Source: Candidatus Desantisbacteria bacterium CG1_02_38_46 (GTDB lineage: Bacteria > Desantisbacteria > UBA1551 > UBA1559). Taken from it: a stretch of DNA of 14,759 nt. The notes under the pieces are model-generated. The model worked only from the letters and a program-made list of their open reading frames with translations. It was not told where the DNA came from and ran no database searches. The position numbers and the translations under genes are program-made. The stretch lies in NCBI GenBank assembly GCA_001871015.1, contig MNUO01000015.1:1-14759 (forward strand), in the 5' to 3' direction. Shown one piece after another: positions 1-7,482 of the stretch (positions within the stretch are counted from its first letter, which is position 1; every line of letters starts with the position of its first letter).

Positions 1-3
1 TAT

Positions 4-117
4 ATCATAAAAAAAGCTTTTTGTCCAGCCCTTCGGGCTGACCAAAGCGCTTTCATCCCCACCGCAAGCGGTGGGGCACTCAGCGCTAATTTTCGTAGTA
101 AAATCATAAAAAAAAGC
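4..117. repeat. Hairpin cluster bracketed by a direct repeat
   Basis: The non-coding left end holds three nested or adjacent palindromes. They are CAGCCC-TTC-GGGCTG at 26-40; CCCCACCGC-AA-GCGGTGGGG at 57-76, a perfect 9-bp stem; and AGCGCT at both 46-51 and 82-87, which can close an outer stem around the second hairpin. A direct repeat, ATCAT followed by 7 or 8 A and GC, lies at 4-17 and 103-117. It resembles a target duplication around an inserted palindromic element of about 85 bp. The position, just past the aldolase stop, also fits a transcription-ending structure. A T-run on the minus strand follows the 26-40 hairpin after a few bases (10-20). Whether this is a dispersed repeat or only a terminator region is not decidable here. 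Confidence 0.6.
10..44 (-). terminator. Possible terminator after the aldolase gene
   Basis: Read on the minus strand, a stem of TTTG, two mismatched positions and CAGCCC, a GAA loop and the matching arm ends at about base 20. AAGC and a run of seven T follow. The T-run does not directly abut the stem, so this is only a reasonable candidate. It is the last structure downstream of the toxin-antitoxin-aldolase unit inside the window. Confidence 0.4.
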
Positions 118-126
118 GTAAAAAAA

Positions 127-1050
127 TTATAAAAGACTATCAGCAGAATGAACAATACGATAATATTCAGTTATGAGAAATATAGTCTTTTCTTGGACGG
201 CATCCTGGGCAAATTTAATATCGCCAGGCTTCTCTTTGAGTGCATTCTCGTATGCCTGCCTTATTTCAGTGCCGACATTAATTTTACATATACCATTTTG
301 AATCCCTGCAAGCACAGATTGCTGATTTACTCCTGAACCGCCATGCAGAACCAGAGGAATATCTGTGAGCTCTGCAAGCTTATGAAGATGTTCAATATTT
401 AGCCGTGCTTCAAGTTTTTTCTGGTCTTTTGCAGCACCGCTGATTGCACCATGAATATTACCAACTGCCACTGACAGCCAATCAACACCTGTTTCCTTTA
501 CAAACCGCCTGGCTTCATCAGGGTCAGTGAACCCCTTGCCTGATTTGAAAAGTTCTTCATAGGGAGGTATTGGTCCTTTTTCGTGACCAAGCACTGCACC
601 TAACTCTGCTTCAACCGGGACTCCATTTATATGCGCCATTTTAACAACTTCTTTTGTTACTTCAATATTTTCTTCCAGGGAAAGTCTTGAACCATCAATC
701 ATCACCGAATCAAAATTTAGCTTTAGGGCTTTTCGAATAAGTGATTTCCAGTCAACTTTCCTGCCTTCCTCATCAATAACCGGAGTATGGTCCTCGTGCA
801 GACGCATAAAATCCCTGTCTTCATATTTTCTATACTCAGCTGCAACTGCTTCAAGGCTTTTTGCTCCAAATTTTTCATAGTCAGGCCGTGCCACTTCCAC
901 AATACCGAATGCCCTGGTCCTTATAAGCGCCATTGCAACCGGCTCAGCCATTGGAAGATAGGCTATATTAAAAGCCGGAACTACAATTTTATTCTCTTTT
1001 GCCCGCAACATTATCTGCACAATTGACAAATCTTTAAGTGAATTAATCAT
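127..1050 (-). CDS. Class II fructose/tagatose-bisphosphate aldolase family protein
   Basis: A 307-residue zinc-dependent aldolase of the FbaA/GatY/KbaY type, which cleaves a ketose bisphosphate (or related ketose phosphate) to glycerone phosphate and an aldehyde in the cytoplasm. Visible family marks are LHEDH near residues 84-88 (catalytic Asp87, zinc ligand His88), VEAELG near 146-151, GNIHG with His200, LVLHGGSG with His236, and KINVGTE near 256-262. The longer frame begins at 1104, but the ATG at 1050 is chosen. It has GGAAGGAG about 10 bases upstream, and homologues begin close to this point. It overlaps the AbiEii toxin stop by 8 bases, so the two are probably translationally coupled, an unusual partner for a toxin-antitoxin pair. 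HEDH replaces the more common HLDH, with the key residues kept. Exact substrate unknown. Confidence 0.88.
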   Translation of the reverse strand: MINSLKDLSIVQIMLRAKENKIVVPAFNIAYLPMAEPVAMALIRTRAFGIVEVARPDYEKFGAKSLEAVAAEYRKYEDRDFMRLHEDHTPVIDEEGRKVDWKSLIRKALKLNFDSVMIDGSRLSLEENIEVTKEVVKMAHINGVPVEAELGAVLGHEKGPIPPYEELFKSGKGFTDPDEARRFVKETGVDWLSVAVGNIHGAISGAAKDQKKLEARLNIEHLHKLAELTDIPLVLHGGSGVNQQSVLAGIQNGICKINVGTEIRQAYENALKEKPGDIKFAQDAVQEKTIFLITEYYRIVHSADSLL

Positions 1051-1822
1051 TTTTTCTATTCTCCTTCCTAATCTGCTCAATAACTGTTCTACGAACATCA
1101 GCAAATTCTATTATTGCAGGTAGCAGCGCGCTCAAATCCCTTTTCCAGATTGCTTCCATTCTATTGATAACATTAAATAATTTTTCTTCACTGAAAGGCA
1201 GGGCGTAAAGAGCGAGCTTCCTGTTGACAAGTTCTATATCGAAATGGACATTCTTTCTTAAAAGAAACCAGACATCATATAAATCCCTTGGTTTTCCCCT
1301 GACAAGAAGTGCTCTGATTTTCTCAGCAAGAATATGTGAAAGAGCCAGGCAGGAAATACTGAAAACAGGAATATCAGGATAAGTATGAGTTAAGTCAATC
1401 AGGGGTTTCTCAATTTCCACTTCTTCCTCTCTCATACTCACATCCACTTTTATCTTGTTTTTTGTTGTTGATGCGCCGTCAAACAAAGGTCCTTGAAAAC
1501 TCAGGTCAAAACTGAACCAACTCTGGAAGAACCGCTTATCTCTTGCCTTTGCTTCAATCCCAAAAGTTCTCAGGTTATCCACGCTGCCCAGGAATAATGA
1601 GCGGACTTTGTCCTTATCGTTCACAAAATTAAAATCGAGGTCCTCGGAAAACCGATTTAAATTATGAACCATACGCAAACAGGTTCCTCCCTTGAAACAT
1701 AAACCCTGCGTCTCCCTGGAAAGGAGATAGAGAAATACGCTTTGAATATAATCCCGCTCCTGAACTGCAAAACCAATATTATATTTCTTTGCAATAATAG
1801 ATACCTGTTCTCTTGTTAACAT
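1043..1822 (-). CDS. abiEii: AbiEii/AbiGii-family nucleotidyltransferase toxin
   Basis: A 259-residue toxin of the type IV toxin-antitoxin/abortive infection family. These proteins have a DNA polymerase beta-like nucleotidyltransferase fold; studied members transfer nucleotides to tRNA ends and halt growth. The diagnostic motif is present: FKGGT-CLR at about 43-50 followed by RFSEDLDF at 57-64 (GG plus DxD active site). The second family block AEKIRALLVRGKPRDLYDVWFL lies at about 166-187 and includes Glu167, Lys168, Arg179 and Asp180. All key residues appear intact, so activity is expected. It follows the antitoxin gene with a 7-base overlap, the classical AbiEi-AbiEii order, and in turn overlaps the aldolase gene. 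Confidence 0.92.
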   Translation of the reverse strand: MLTREQVSIIAKKYNIGFAVQERDYIQSVFLYLLSRETQGLCFKGGTCLRMVHNLNRFSEDLDFNFVNDKDKVRSLFLGSVDNLRTFGIEAKARDKRFFQSWFSFDLSFQGPLFDGASTTKNKIKVDVSMREEEVEIEKPLIDLTHTYPDIPVFSISCLALSHILAEKIRALLVRGKPRDLYDVWFLLRKNVHFDIELVNRKLALYALPFSEEKLFNVINRMEAIWKRDLSALLPAIIEFADVRRTVIEQIRKENRKND

Positions 1823-2589
1823 TGCATCCTTTCAGAAATATTTTCATTTACCTTCCATTTAGTATTCCAGGTTTTTGACCAGGGCCGCATTGAATCAATC
1901 TTCACATAACTTTTTGAACAGTAAGATTTCAACTGTGAGGCATCAATGTTGAGATTCTCAAGGAAATAGCCGAGGCGGGAATTAAGGCTCTTATTTCTAA
2001 ACCTCTTTGCATAGTCAAACAACCGCTCAAAATTAATTTTATCTTTTGCCTGAGCAATACATTTGAAAATTTCCTCTATTCCTCCTGCATAGGAAGGTTC
2101 ATCTAAAGAATCAATAAATGCTTTCTCCTCATCAGCGAGCAGGCAAGAAAGACCATTGAGACGGATTTCTTTATAACCCCAGAATTTCCTTGAGGCAATT
2201 TTAACATATTTGTAACGAATGCCCCGGAATACCAATTCACCTTTCCTTTTAGTATTGGCAATAAATATAACCTGAGGCACCTGTTCCGTAAAACCATAAA
2301 AGTTCAGTGCACTCCAATATGAAACATAAGAAGGAACTGCAATCTTTGTGCCAATAAAAAAGGGCTGGCTTAAAACACGGTGTGATTCAAAACCGAGGAG
2401 GAGATATTTGCCTTTTTCGACCTCAGTTACAAAATTCTTTTTCTCAAGGTTTTTGAATACCTGCGAGGATTTTAAATGGGAAATTCCAAATATATGAGAA
2501 AAAAGAATAATGTCGAAATAATGTAATCCTCGTTCGTATAAAGTTTGAATTATATAATTTGTGTTCATATTCTGTTTATTGTTTACCAT
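1816..2589 (-). CDS. abiEi: AbiEi-type antitoxin / transcriptional autorepressor
   Basis: A 257-residue protein with a predicted winged helix-turn-helix at about residues 12-65 (from YERGLHYFDIILFSHIFGIS to the KGKYLLL wing), followed by the longer AbiEi C-terminal antitoxin domain. The family neutralises AbiEii without stable binding and represses its own promoter by binding inverted repeats. Identification rests on the winged-helix start, the size and the position directly upstream of the AbiEii gene with a 7-base overlap. GAGGTGAG lies just upstream of the ATG at 2589 and supports that start; the ATG at residue 8 is less likely. It has its own good promoter. Residues 160-257 are poorly recognisable by eye. 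Confidence 0.85.
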   Translation of the reverse strand: MVNNKQNMNTNYIIQTLYERGLHYFDIILFSHIFGISHLKSSQVFKNLEKKNFVTEVEKGKYLLLGFESHRVLSQPFFIGTKIAVPSYVSYWSALNFYGFTEQVPQVIFIANTKRKGELVFRGIRYKYVKIASRKFWGYKEIRLNGLSCLLADEEKAFIDSLDEPSYAGGIEEIFKCIAQAKDKINFERLFDYAKRFRNKSLNSRLGYFLENLNIDASQLKSYCSKSYVKIDSMRPWSKTWNTKWKVNENISERMQC

Positions 2590-2607
2590 AATCTCACCTC
2601 AAATTAT

Positions 2608-2635
2608 ATTATAACACAAAAAATATAAAAGTCAA
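2608..2635 (-). promoter_or_regulatory. Sigma-70 type promoter of the abiE-aldolase unit
   Basis: On the minus strand TTGACT (2630-2635) and a perfect TATAAT (2608-2613) are separated by 16 bases, with the antitoxin ATG 18 bases beyond the -10. The spacer is almost all A/T. This is the clearest promoter in the window. It starts 2 bases past the palindrome that ends the preceding gene, which suggests the toxin-antitoxin-aldolase genes are transcribed separately from the catabolic cluster. Confidence 0.8.
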
Positions 2636-2637
2636 GC

Positions 2638-2671
2638 ATAAAAGGGGTCAGGTCGACCTAGCCCCTTTTAT
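2638..2671. repeat. 34-bp near-perfect palindrome at the end of the glycosidase-like gene
   Basis: Arms ATAAAAGGGG and CCCCTTTTAT surround an internal perfect palindrome AGGTCGACCT, with only a 2-base mismatched step (TC opposite AG). The transcript would fold into a stem of about 15 pairs and could end transcription in either direction. The TGA stop of the large gene (2648-2650) lies inside it, so the last few codons are made of this element. The GGGGTCAGGTC start resembles palindromic repeats I associate with IS200-like REP transposases in candidate-phylum genomes; that link is from memory and only suggestive. Confidence 0.75.
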
Positions 2672-5407
2672 TATCAGCGTTATTTTCGCACGGGCATTGT
2701 AGCCATCCTGCCCTTTACAATCAAATCTGACAGTATTTTTTCCTTCTTTTAAAACCGGCACTTTGCCCTCTGGCTTTACCTGCTGTAAAATTTTGCCTTT
2801 TTCATTGTATAGTCTGCAATCAGACATTGATTCAAACTCTATGTACTGTCCGCTTTCAAGCTGGACAGGAAATATGATTTTCCTGTCCCGGATTGTTATG
2901 CACGGGCTCTCGAGCTTGACCTTCGCAACAGGGAGTGCCTTTATCGGACTTATACAGCACTTTACCTGGTTCTTGGGTGGGAGGTTGTTATAGTAAATGT
3001 TTATGCTCTGCAAATGGTCCCTTTTTAACTGCGCACCGCAGATTGACATCACGTCCTGAATGTTCAGGATAAAAGTGTAGTCGTCTGGGATTCTGTCGCG
3101 GTATGACTCCCCTATCTCCTTGTAGGGCCAGGTATAATTAAAAAATCTGTCCGCATCTCTTTCGCAAAGCAAAAGCTCAAAATATTTCCAGCCTTTGAAA
3201 TTTATGTCAATATAATGTTCGTCAAAACAAAACCAGTACTGAATCGGGTGTCCCGGCTGGATGTTCAGCAATTCTCCGTTACCGTCACCGTATACCCAGA
3301 CGCCGAGCGCTGCGTATTTTGCGATGTTAATCTCCGGCTTAAAGACTTTTGAAATTCTGGTCCATGCACCGCTCTTAGAAATTTTATTGCTCTTTGCCGT
3401 ATACCAGCCGCTCTTTTTCCCTTTTAACGAGGGAACTAAACTACAGGAACCTGTTCCTTTAAGCGTAACTTTGAATTCATTTTTCCTGCTAAAATCAGCA
3501 AGGACTATACTGTCTTTCGAATCATAGGGTTCAACACCGCAAAGAGCGCGCAGTCTCAATTTAAACGGCTGGCCGGAATGCTTGTTTTGAATTGTCCAGC
3601 AAGAACTTCCGTCATTCAATCCGGTGACTTTGTGGGTTATATAATCAACGGGATACAAATTCCATTTGCCTCCAGCCTTGGCAAGCCTAAATTCTTCTTT
3701 CGGTTTCACGATTTTTCTCAGGATTGATTCAGGAAAGTATCTGGATAATCTCAGTTTCTCGTATTTTCCCAGGATGTCAAGAAATTCATCAAGGCGTGCA
3801 TTGTCTGGCTCTCCCACCTTGATATGGTGGAAGGACATCGGAAAATCATTTGCAAGCGATTTGCAGGCAAGATACTCGATATCATCCGCAAGTATCGCAT
3901 CGTTAAATTCACCGGGTCCCGGTATACCCCACCAGCCCAGCTGCGCATTCATCATGCTCCCGTCACGCCAGATACGGTTTAACCGGCAGTGCTCGTCCGC
4001 AAAACCCTTGAATCCCCTTATGGCAGAATCCCAGGCACCAATGACTGAATGATATGTCCAGGAATGATATCCCCACTGGCTTGCCTCAACCCTTATTGGT
4101 TTTTTAATTCTGCCGAATATCGCATGTCTCATTCTTCCGACAGCATACCAGTCACCGATTCCTTCAGAACCGTCCATATAAATCATGTCAAAATCGCACT
4201 CATTGAATACTTTTGCAATGCAATCCGCAACCTCGTCGACAAGGGTGGAGTTTTCGTCGGGATAAAAAGACCCATAGCGTGTCCAAAGATGGTGTAATGG
4301 TGAACTTTTGTTATGGGAGGAAACTTTTGTATTGAATGCGCCGCGTGTGCAGTTAATAAGTTTGTATGGAGGTTTTTCCGTATAGTCAAAATACTGTATT
4401 AATTCGTCATCAATCTGAATTACATTACCCTGGCTTGCATAGGCAAGTATTTTATCAAGCCCCCGGGGACTTTCAAGTATCGGGATTTCGACCTGCTTTT
4501 CATCGAGAGCAGCAGTAAGAGTAAAAATTCTGTCTTTCTTCAATCTTTTATCAGGGACAGGTGTGGTAAAAGGATCGCCTGGCGTTATGAAACCTGTAAG
4601 GCAGTGCATTCCTGCTTTCAGGCCTGCTGCGTGGATTTTACCAATGGCATCCTTCAGACCCTCCAGACCATTCGGGAAAAAGTCTTTTCTTATCCTGTAA
4701 CTACCAAGTGATTCATACCAGCCGTTAAAATGTATTATCTCTATACCGCCTTTCTTTGCTATTTCTATCCACTTTTCAACGTTTGATTCGGATAAGTCAT
4801 AGCTAAATGCATAGGAGCTTCTGTTTTCCTCAGCGTCCAGTGCAAACGGACCGCCGCATCTTGAATGGAGGAGTTTTTCATCTACAACTAATTCTTTTAA
4901 TATATCTCTCAGTTTTTCTTTCGGGCAGCCGATAAGCGAAGTTTTGGCTGCCTTTATGCCATATTTTTTGCAGGATGTAGCCTGCATCATGGGAGGAAAT
5001 GGCGGAGACACCTGCAAGTTAAGGTGTCTCATACAAAACGAAAAAGAATCATCCGAAGCAGTGCCAGACATATTGTTCGTATATTTCCTGGGTTTTACTT
5101 CAAGATTAAGGAAGGTAAATTCGTCTACGTCCCCTGAAATGGAAAGGACTTCAAAAACAAAATAATTCTTCTTGCACTCCACTCCTACCGTTGCATTGAC
5201 CTCTATCCCCTCGAACTCTACGCTGAACCTGTCGTTATCGAAGGTGCAGGATAAGGGCTTATAAATTTTTTCTTTTTCCTTTATTAAAAATAAAGGTGTT
5301 TTCTTTTTTGCTGCGTAGTCTTTTTTTGTTTCTTTACCGACAAGATTTACAGTCCTTCCCTTTCCGTCAACAACCAACTTCAGGTAATTATTTTCAAGCG
5401 TAATCAC
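2648..5407 (-). CDS. Large cytoplasmic glycoside hydrolase-like TIM-barrel protein
   Basis: A 919-residue putative glycosidase of no family I can name. Residues 1-160 look like an N-terminal beta-sandwich. A TIM barrel starts near 200: IIHFNGWY (225-231), then FFPNGLEGLKDAIGKIHAAG (243-262) and LKAGMHC, as in GH36-like enzymes, then IYMDGSEG (409-416), whose Asp412 is a candidate catalytic residue. A beta-rich insertion at about 290-370 contains QIDDELIQYF and CTRGAF. Residues after about 680 resemble a carbohydrate-binding jelly roll plus a final Ig-like domain. An in-frame ATG exists at 5452, but GTG at 5407 has GAAGGAG six bases upstream and avoids a 32-base overlap, so I choose it. No signal peptide, so an intracellular enzyme acting on imported oligosaccharides or glycosides is inferred. 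It ends the dehydrogenase operon, 13 bases after its neighbour. Confidence 0.6.
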   Translation of the reverse strand: MITLENNYLKLVVDGKGRTVNLVGKETKKDYAAKKKTPLFLIKEKEKIYKPLSCTFDNDRFSVEFEGIEVNATVGVECKKNYFVFEVLSISGDVDEFTFLNLEVKPRKYTNNMSGTASDDSFSFCMRHLNLQVSPPFPPMMQATSCKKYGIKAAKTSLIGCPKEKLRDILKELVVDEKLLHSRCGGPFALDAEENRSSYAFSYDLSESNVEKWIEIAKKGGIEIIHFNGWYESLGSYRIRKDFFPNGLEGLKDAIGKIHAAGLKAGMHCLTGFITPGDPFTTPVPDKRLKKDRIFTLTAALDEKQVEIPILESPRGLDKILAYASQGNVIQIDDELIQYFDYTEKPPYKLINCTRGAFNTKVSSHNKSSPLHHLWTRYGSFYPDENSTLVDEVADCIAKVFNECDFDMIYMDGSEGIGDWYAVGRMRHAIFGRIKKPIRVEASQWGYHSWTYHSVIGAWDSAIRGFKGFADEHCRLNRIWRDGSMMNAQLGWWGIPGPGEFNDAILADDIEYLACKSLANDFPMSFHHIKVGEPDNARLDEFLDILGKYEKLRLSRYFPESILRKIVKPKEEFRLAKAGGKWNLYPVDYITHKVTGLNDGSSCWTIQNKHSGQPFKLRLRALCGVEPYDSKDSIVLADFSRKNEFKVTLKGTGSCSLVPSLKGKKSGWYTAKSNKISKSGAWTRISKVFKPEINIAKYAALGVWVYGDGNGELLNIQPGHPIQYWFCFDEHYIDINFKGWKYFELLLCERDADRFFNYTWPYKEIGESYRDRIPDDYTFILNIQDVMSICGAQLKRDHLQSINIYYNNLPPKNQVKCCISPIKALPVAKVKLESPCITIRDRKIIFPVQLESGQYIEFESMSDCRLYNEKGKILQQVKPEGKVPVLKEGKNTVRFDCKGQDGYNARAKITLIIKGARST

Positions 5408-5420
5408 TTTTTTCTCCTTC

Positions 5421-6419
5421 TCAGCGAACCCTTTCATCCCAGCGAAAAACAATTCCTAAGTTGAACGGCTTACCGGTGTTAAGCAACTCATATCCTTTAA
5501 GAGCATCTTTTGCTTCAAAACGGTGGGTAATCAATGGACCGATTTTCAGGAATCGTGTACGAATATTAGTCATTGTTTCAAACCAGTCCTGTTCATCAAT
5601 ACCGCAGGTAGTTTTTACGGTGATTTCACGGATTTTAATCTGGTCAATATCGAGGGCGCAGCGCTCACGGTCAAAGTACTGCGCCTGTAATAAAAGAGTG
5701 CCCTGGTGGTGCATATGCCTGACCATCCTGTCAGTAGTTGCTGCATGCCCAACCGTGTCATAAAGAACATCGAAACCGGCAGGTGCAATTTCTTTGAGTT
5801 TTTGTTCCAGATTTTCATCATCAACACAAAGTGCAGCGGGTATCAATTTTTTTGCAAATTCAACCCGTTCATTATCTTTTTCCAGTAAAACTGGATAAGC
5901 GCCGCGCAAACCTGCCAGCTGCGCTGCGCAAATTCCAATAAAGCCTGCTCCGATTATAAGAACATGCTGTCCTGTATAAACATTACAAAAACGAATTCCG
6001 CGATTTGCTACGCCTGCGACAATTGTAAATGCTAATGTCTCCAGCTCTAACCGGTTGGGCAACGAGGAAGAAACAAAGTGATATCCACTGCTATCCCCCA
6101 CAGATAAGCCTGCATGTGCTCCCCACATAGAAATAATGCCACCCTGCCATCGTCCTGCAGACCCATATACAACATCCCCTGGTTGAAAATTAGAAACTTC
6201 TTTTCCGCACTCTTCGATGATTCCAATTCTCTGATAACCCGGGACACAGGGGAATTTCGTTCCGATGTGTTTGCCGCGAAGAATCCATCTCTCAGTGCCC
6301 GGCGAAATAGCTGATATCAGCGTTCGCACAACAATATCCCGCGGACCTGGCTTATCCAGTTCCAGCTGCGTCATTTCAAACCTGTCTGCCTGTGGAAAAA
6401 ATACAGCCATGGTCTTCAT
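5421..6419 (-). CDS. Medium-chain dehydrogenase lacking the catalytic zinc cysteine
   Basis: A 332-residue member of the alcohol dehydrogenase (MDR) superfamily, NAD(P)-dependent by its Rossmann motif GAGFIG in the middle of the chain, followed by an acidic residue at the end of strand 2 (LLEKDN), which favours NAD. The N-terminal GroES-like domain has ISPGTER (38-44) where classical zinc enzymes have a cysteine, and PGYQRIG (60-66) in place of GHExxG. This variant is seen in the BchC-like branch. It probably oxidises or reduces a sugar hydroxyl, possibly without classical zinc chemistry. Start: ATG at 6419 with GGAGG 9 bases upstream, rather than the longer frame at 6446. It lies 4 bases after the preceding dehydrogenase gene, so the two are co-translated and may act in succession on one sugar, for example oxidation followed by reduction. 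Confidence 0.82.
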   Translation of the reverse strand: MKTMAVFFPQADRFEMTQLELDKPGPRDIVVRTLISAISPGTERWILRGKHIGTKFPCVPGYQRIGIIEECGKEVSNFQPGDVVYGSAGRWQGGIISMWGAHAGLSVGDSSGYHFVSSSLPNRLELETLAFTIVAGVANRGIRFCNVYTGQHVLIIGAGFIGICAAQLAGLRGAYPVLLEKDNERVEFAKKLIPAALCVDDENLEQKLKEIAPAGFDVLYDTVGHAATTDRMVRHMHHQGTLLLQAQYFDRERCALDIDQIKIREITVKTTCGIDEQDWFETMTNIRTRFLKIGPLITHRFEAKDALKGYELLNTGKPFNLGIVFRWDERVR

Positions 6420-6423
6420 GTTT

Positions 6424-7461
6424 CTAATCCTCCATTTCAAAAACAATTTTTAATGCTTCTTTTTTTCTTAAAAGTTCAAAACCTTCCTCAATTTTTTCAA
6501 GAGGCATACGATGCGAATAAAAAAGTTTTGGATTCACAAAATTCAGTCTGATTGCGTCCAGGATATACTGGTGCGCCGTATTTTCTCTGGGGTCAGTGAA
6601 AATAAATTCGCTCAGACGCGGTGCTTTATTTCTGTCAAAAATATACTGTGAAGAACCGGCTACTGCATAGGGAGCAATTTTGCCATTCAAGGAAAGAAAT
6701 TGTTCAGACTCGGTTATAAGGTCTATGTCCCCTGCTGCATCAATAATATAATTTACGCCTTTATCTGCAGTTATTTCCTTTACTTTTGAAACCATGTTTT
6801 CCTTCTGATTGTTAATAGTGAAATCCGCACCTGCTTTTTTTGCGTTTTCAAGAGGTTTGTCCCGTCTGCCAATTACAATAACAGGATAAGCACCAAAAAT
6901 TTTAGCAAAATAACACATACTTATTCCAACAGCACCGCATCCCAGTATTGCTACAGAAGAATTAAGGGTAACCTTCAGGTTAGCGATAAAACTGGATACT
7001 TCCTTTAGAGTAATAAGCATTGTTGCGTCTGCAGGCGAAATGCTAATCTCCTGAGGTATTCTCTGCTGATAGATAGTGTAATGATTGGGTATTTCCTGAG
7101 GATGGTCTTCCAGAAGGGCCTTAGTATCAGTAATTAGACCGAACTCAGCAAATCCACCCCACCCTGAGTAATAATTACCTATTTTCCCCCCGGGATAACA
7201 GGCAGTTGGCCTTAAAAACATCTCTCCTTCCTTGATATTTCTAACCTTCGCTCCAATTTTAATTACTCTCCCAACACTTTCGTGCCCCAGAATAGCCGGA
7301 TAATCCAGGCGGATATGGGAGTCAATAATTTTCCTATCAGTGCCGGTGCATGTAGCACACGCAAGCATTTTACACAGGCACTGATAAGGGCCTGGCTCTG
7401 GCACCGGGATATCCCCGCCAAGTTTCACCTTTCCATTCCCTTCAACGATTGCTGCTTTCAT
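6424..7461 (-). CDS. Zinc-dependent alcohol/polyol dehydrogenase family (MDR)
   Basis: A 345-residue NAD(P)-dependent dehydrogenase. The GroES-like domain keeps the catalytic zinc set: Cys38 in CTGTD (38-42) and the GHES motif at 59-62. The structural-zinc four-cysteine loop is missing. The Rossmann motif GCGAVG occurs at about 174-179, followed by VIVIGRRDKP, where arginines after strand 2 hint at NADP use. Substrate likely a sugar or polyol, judged by its LacI-type regulator and glycosidase-like neighbour. A weak AAGGG precedes the ATG. It is 21 bases after the LacI gene and 4 bases before the zinc-deficient dehydrogenase gene, in one operon. The two dehydrogenases are too different to be a recent duplication. 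Confidence 0.87.
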   Translation of the reverse strand: MKAAIVEGNGKVKLGGDIPVPEPGPYQCLCKMLACATCTGTDRKIIDSHIRLDYPAILGHESVGRVIKIGAKVRNIKEGEMFLRPTACYPGGKIGNYYSGWGGFAEFGLITDTKALLEDHPQEIPNHYTIYQQRIPQEISISPADATMLITLKEVSSFIANLKVTLNSSVAILGCGAVGISMCYFAKIFGAYPVIVIGRRDKPLENAKKAGADFTINNQKENMVSKVKEITADKGVNYIIDAAGDIDLITESEQFLSLNGKIAPYAVAGSSQYIFDRNKAPRLSEFIFTDPRENTAHQYILDAIRLNFVNPKLFYSHRMPLEKIEEGFELLRKKEALKIVFEMED

Positions 7462-7482
7462 TTTATCCCTTGTATAATATAG

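Noticed and set aside
787-1026. Plus-strand open frame inside the aldolase gene
   Set aside because: It lies wholly within a conserved aldolase gene, and its translation is rich in Cys, His and Phe without any motif.
5408-5452. ATG start at 5452 for the glycosidase-like gene
   Set aside because: It would overlap the previous gene by 32 bases without a ribosome site, while GTG at 5407 has GAAGGAG six bases upstream and the conserved-looking domain begins there.
7462-7482. TATATTATA-like sequence between the LacI and dehydrogenase genes as a promoter
   Set aside because: The gap is only 21 bases and I see no matching -35 at a proper distance in the end of the LacI gene.
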